Shown here piece after piece: positions 5,153 through 5,505 of a stretch of 5,505 nucleotides of DNA. Position 1 is the first letter of the stretch. Every line of letters starts with the position of its first letter. The translations under genes and the position numbers were made by a program. The stretch is from assembly GCA_005883445.1 (NCBI GenBank), contig VAZL01000162.1, positions 1 to 5,505 of the forward strand, given 5' to 3'. Origin of the DNA: Alphaproteobacteria bacterium (lineage in GTDB: Bacteria > Pseudomonadota > Alphaproteobacteria > Rhizobiales > Xanthobacteraceae). Under the pieces are notes generated by a model, which was not told the DNA's origin, searched no databases, and was given only the letters and a program-made list of their open reading frames with translations.

Positions 5153-5505
5153 ATGTGCATTCCCGGATGTCAGGAAGCGGTGCGGCATGCGCTTTCGCGG
5201 CGCGGCTTCTTCAAGGGGGCGCTCGCCGCCTCCTTCGGCGCTACGGCAGTTGCGCCCGAGATCGCGGGCGCGGCGCCCGCGCGCAGCTTCACCTCGGTGG
5301 TCGATTTGACCCACACTATGTCGCCCGACTTCCCGACCTTCTTCGGCGTGCCGGGAATCGAGATGGACAAGAAATTCGACCTCAAGAAAGACGGGTTCAA
5401 TCTCTATTGGTGGCGGATCGTCGAACACGCCGGCACGCACTTGGACGCACCGATCCATTTCTCGGAGGCTGGTGCCACGGCCGAAAAAATTTCCGCGGAC
5501 ACGCT
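5153..5505 (+). CDS. Tat-exported cyclase-family metal hydrolase (kynurenine formamidase-like), N-terminal part
   Basis: The first 117 residues are visible before the right edge. After MCIPGCQEAVRHAL comes a twin-arginine motif SRRGFFKG (15-22), a hydrophobic Ala-rich core and an AGA cleavage site near residue 40, so folded export to the periplasm by Tat is expected. The mature part opens with VVDLTHTMSPDFP, the usual first strand of the cyclase family (PF04199), and contains the metal motif HAGTHLDAPIH (92-102), matching HxGTHxDxPxH with H92, H96, D98 and H102. Family members hydrolyse amides or lactone-like substrates, with arylformamidase (KynB) the best known. The substrate cannot be told from this part. 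No tryptophan-catabolism gene is visible. The catalytic half lies outside the window. Cys2 and Cys6 before the signal motif are notable. A GGAGG site supports the start. Confidence 0.9.
   Translation, partial: MCIPGCQEAVRHALSRRGFFKGALAASFGATAVAPEIAGAAPARSFTSVVDLTHTMSPDFPTFFGVPGIEMDKKFDLKKDGFNLYWWRIVEHAGTHLDAPIHFSEAGATAEKISADT

Overview
This is GC-rich DNA from an alphaproteobacterium, most likely of the order Hyphomicrobiales (Rhizobiales). The evidence is the protein sequences (a PepA, a DNA polymerase III chi subunit and an LptF of Rhizobiales type), the high GC content, and the gene order. No mobile element, CRISPR array, tRNA or rRNA is visible. The window looks chromosomal and mostly housekeeping, but several details within it are unusual.

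Layout. Bases 1-1575 on the minus strand hold lptF followed by lptG (cut by the left edge). They overlap by ATGA and encode the membrane subunits of the LptBFG lipopolysaccharide exporter. Bases 1576-2028 are a divergent intergenic region. It carries a strong plus-strand intrinsic terminator (1898-1921), a possible upstream promoter (1718-1745), and therefore a candidate small RNA or attenuated leader of about 170 nt in front of pepA. A second perfect inverted repeat lies at 1954-1980. Bases 2029-4024 carry pepA (leucyl aminopeptidase) and holC (DNA polymerase III chi). The order lptG-lptF facing pepA-holC is the same as in Escherichia coli.

Bases 4182-4373 encode a 63-residue protein with two membrane segments. 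Bases 4544-5010 hold a short lipoprotein gene and a tiny overlapping reading frame. Together these look like the two halves of one BamE-like lipoprotein gene that has lost about 20 codons from its middle. From 5153 to the right edge is the start of a Tat-exported cyclase-family (kynurenine-formamidase-like) metal hydrolase.

The most striking observations are as follows. (1) LptF lacks its first transmembrane helix, through an apparently clean in-frame loss of about 17 codons near base 1530. (2) The lipoprotein gene has a frameshifting internal deletion near base 4861. (3) The terminator arm upstream of pepA has an exact second copy 123 bases earlier, which could form a mutually exclusive antiterminator pairing. 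I see no evidence for a new defence or mobile system.
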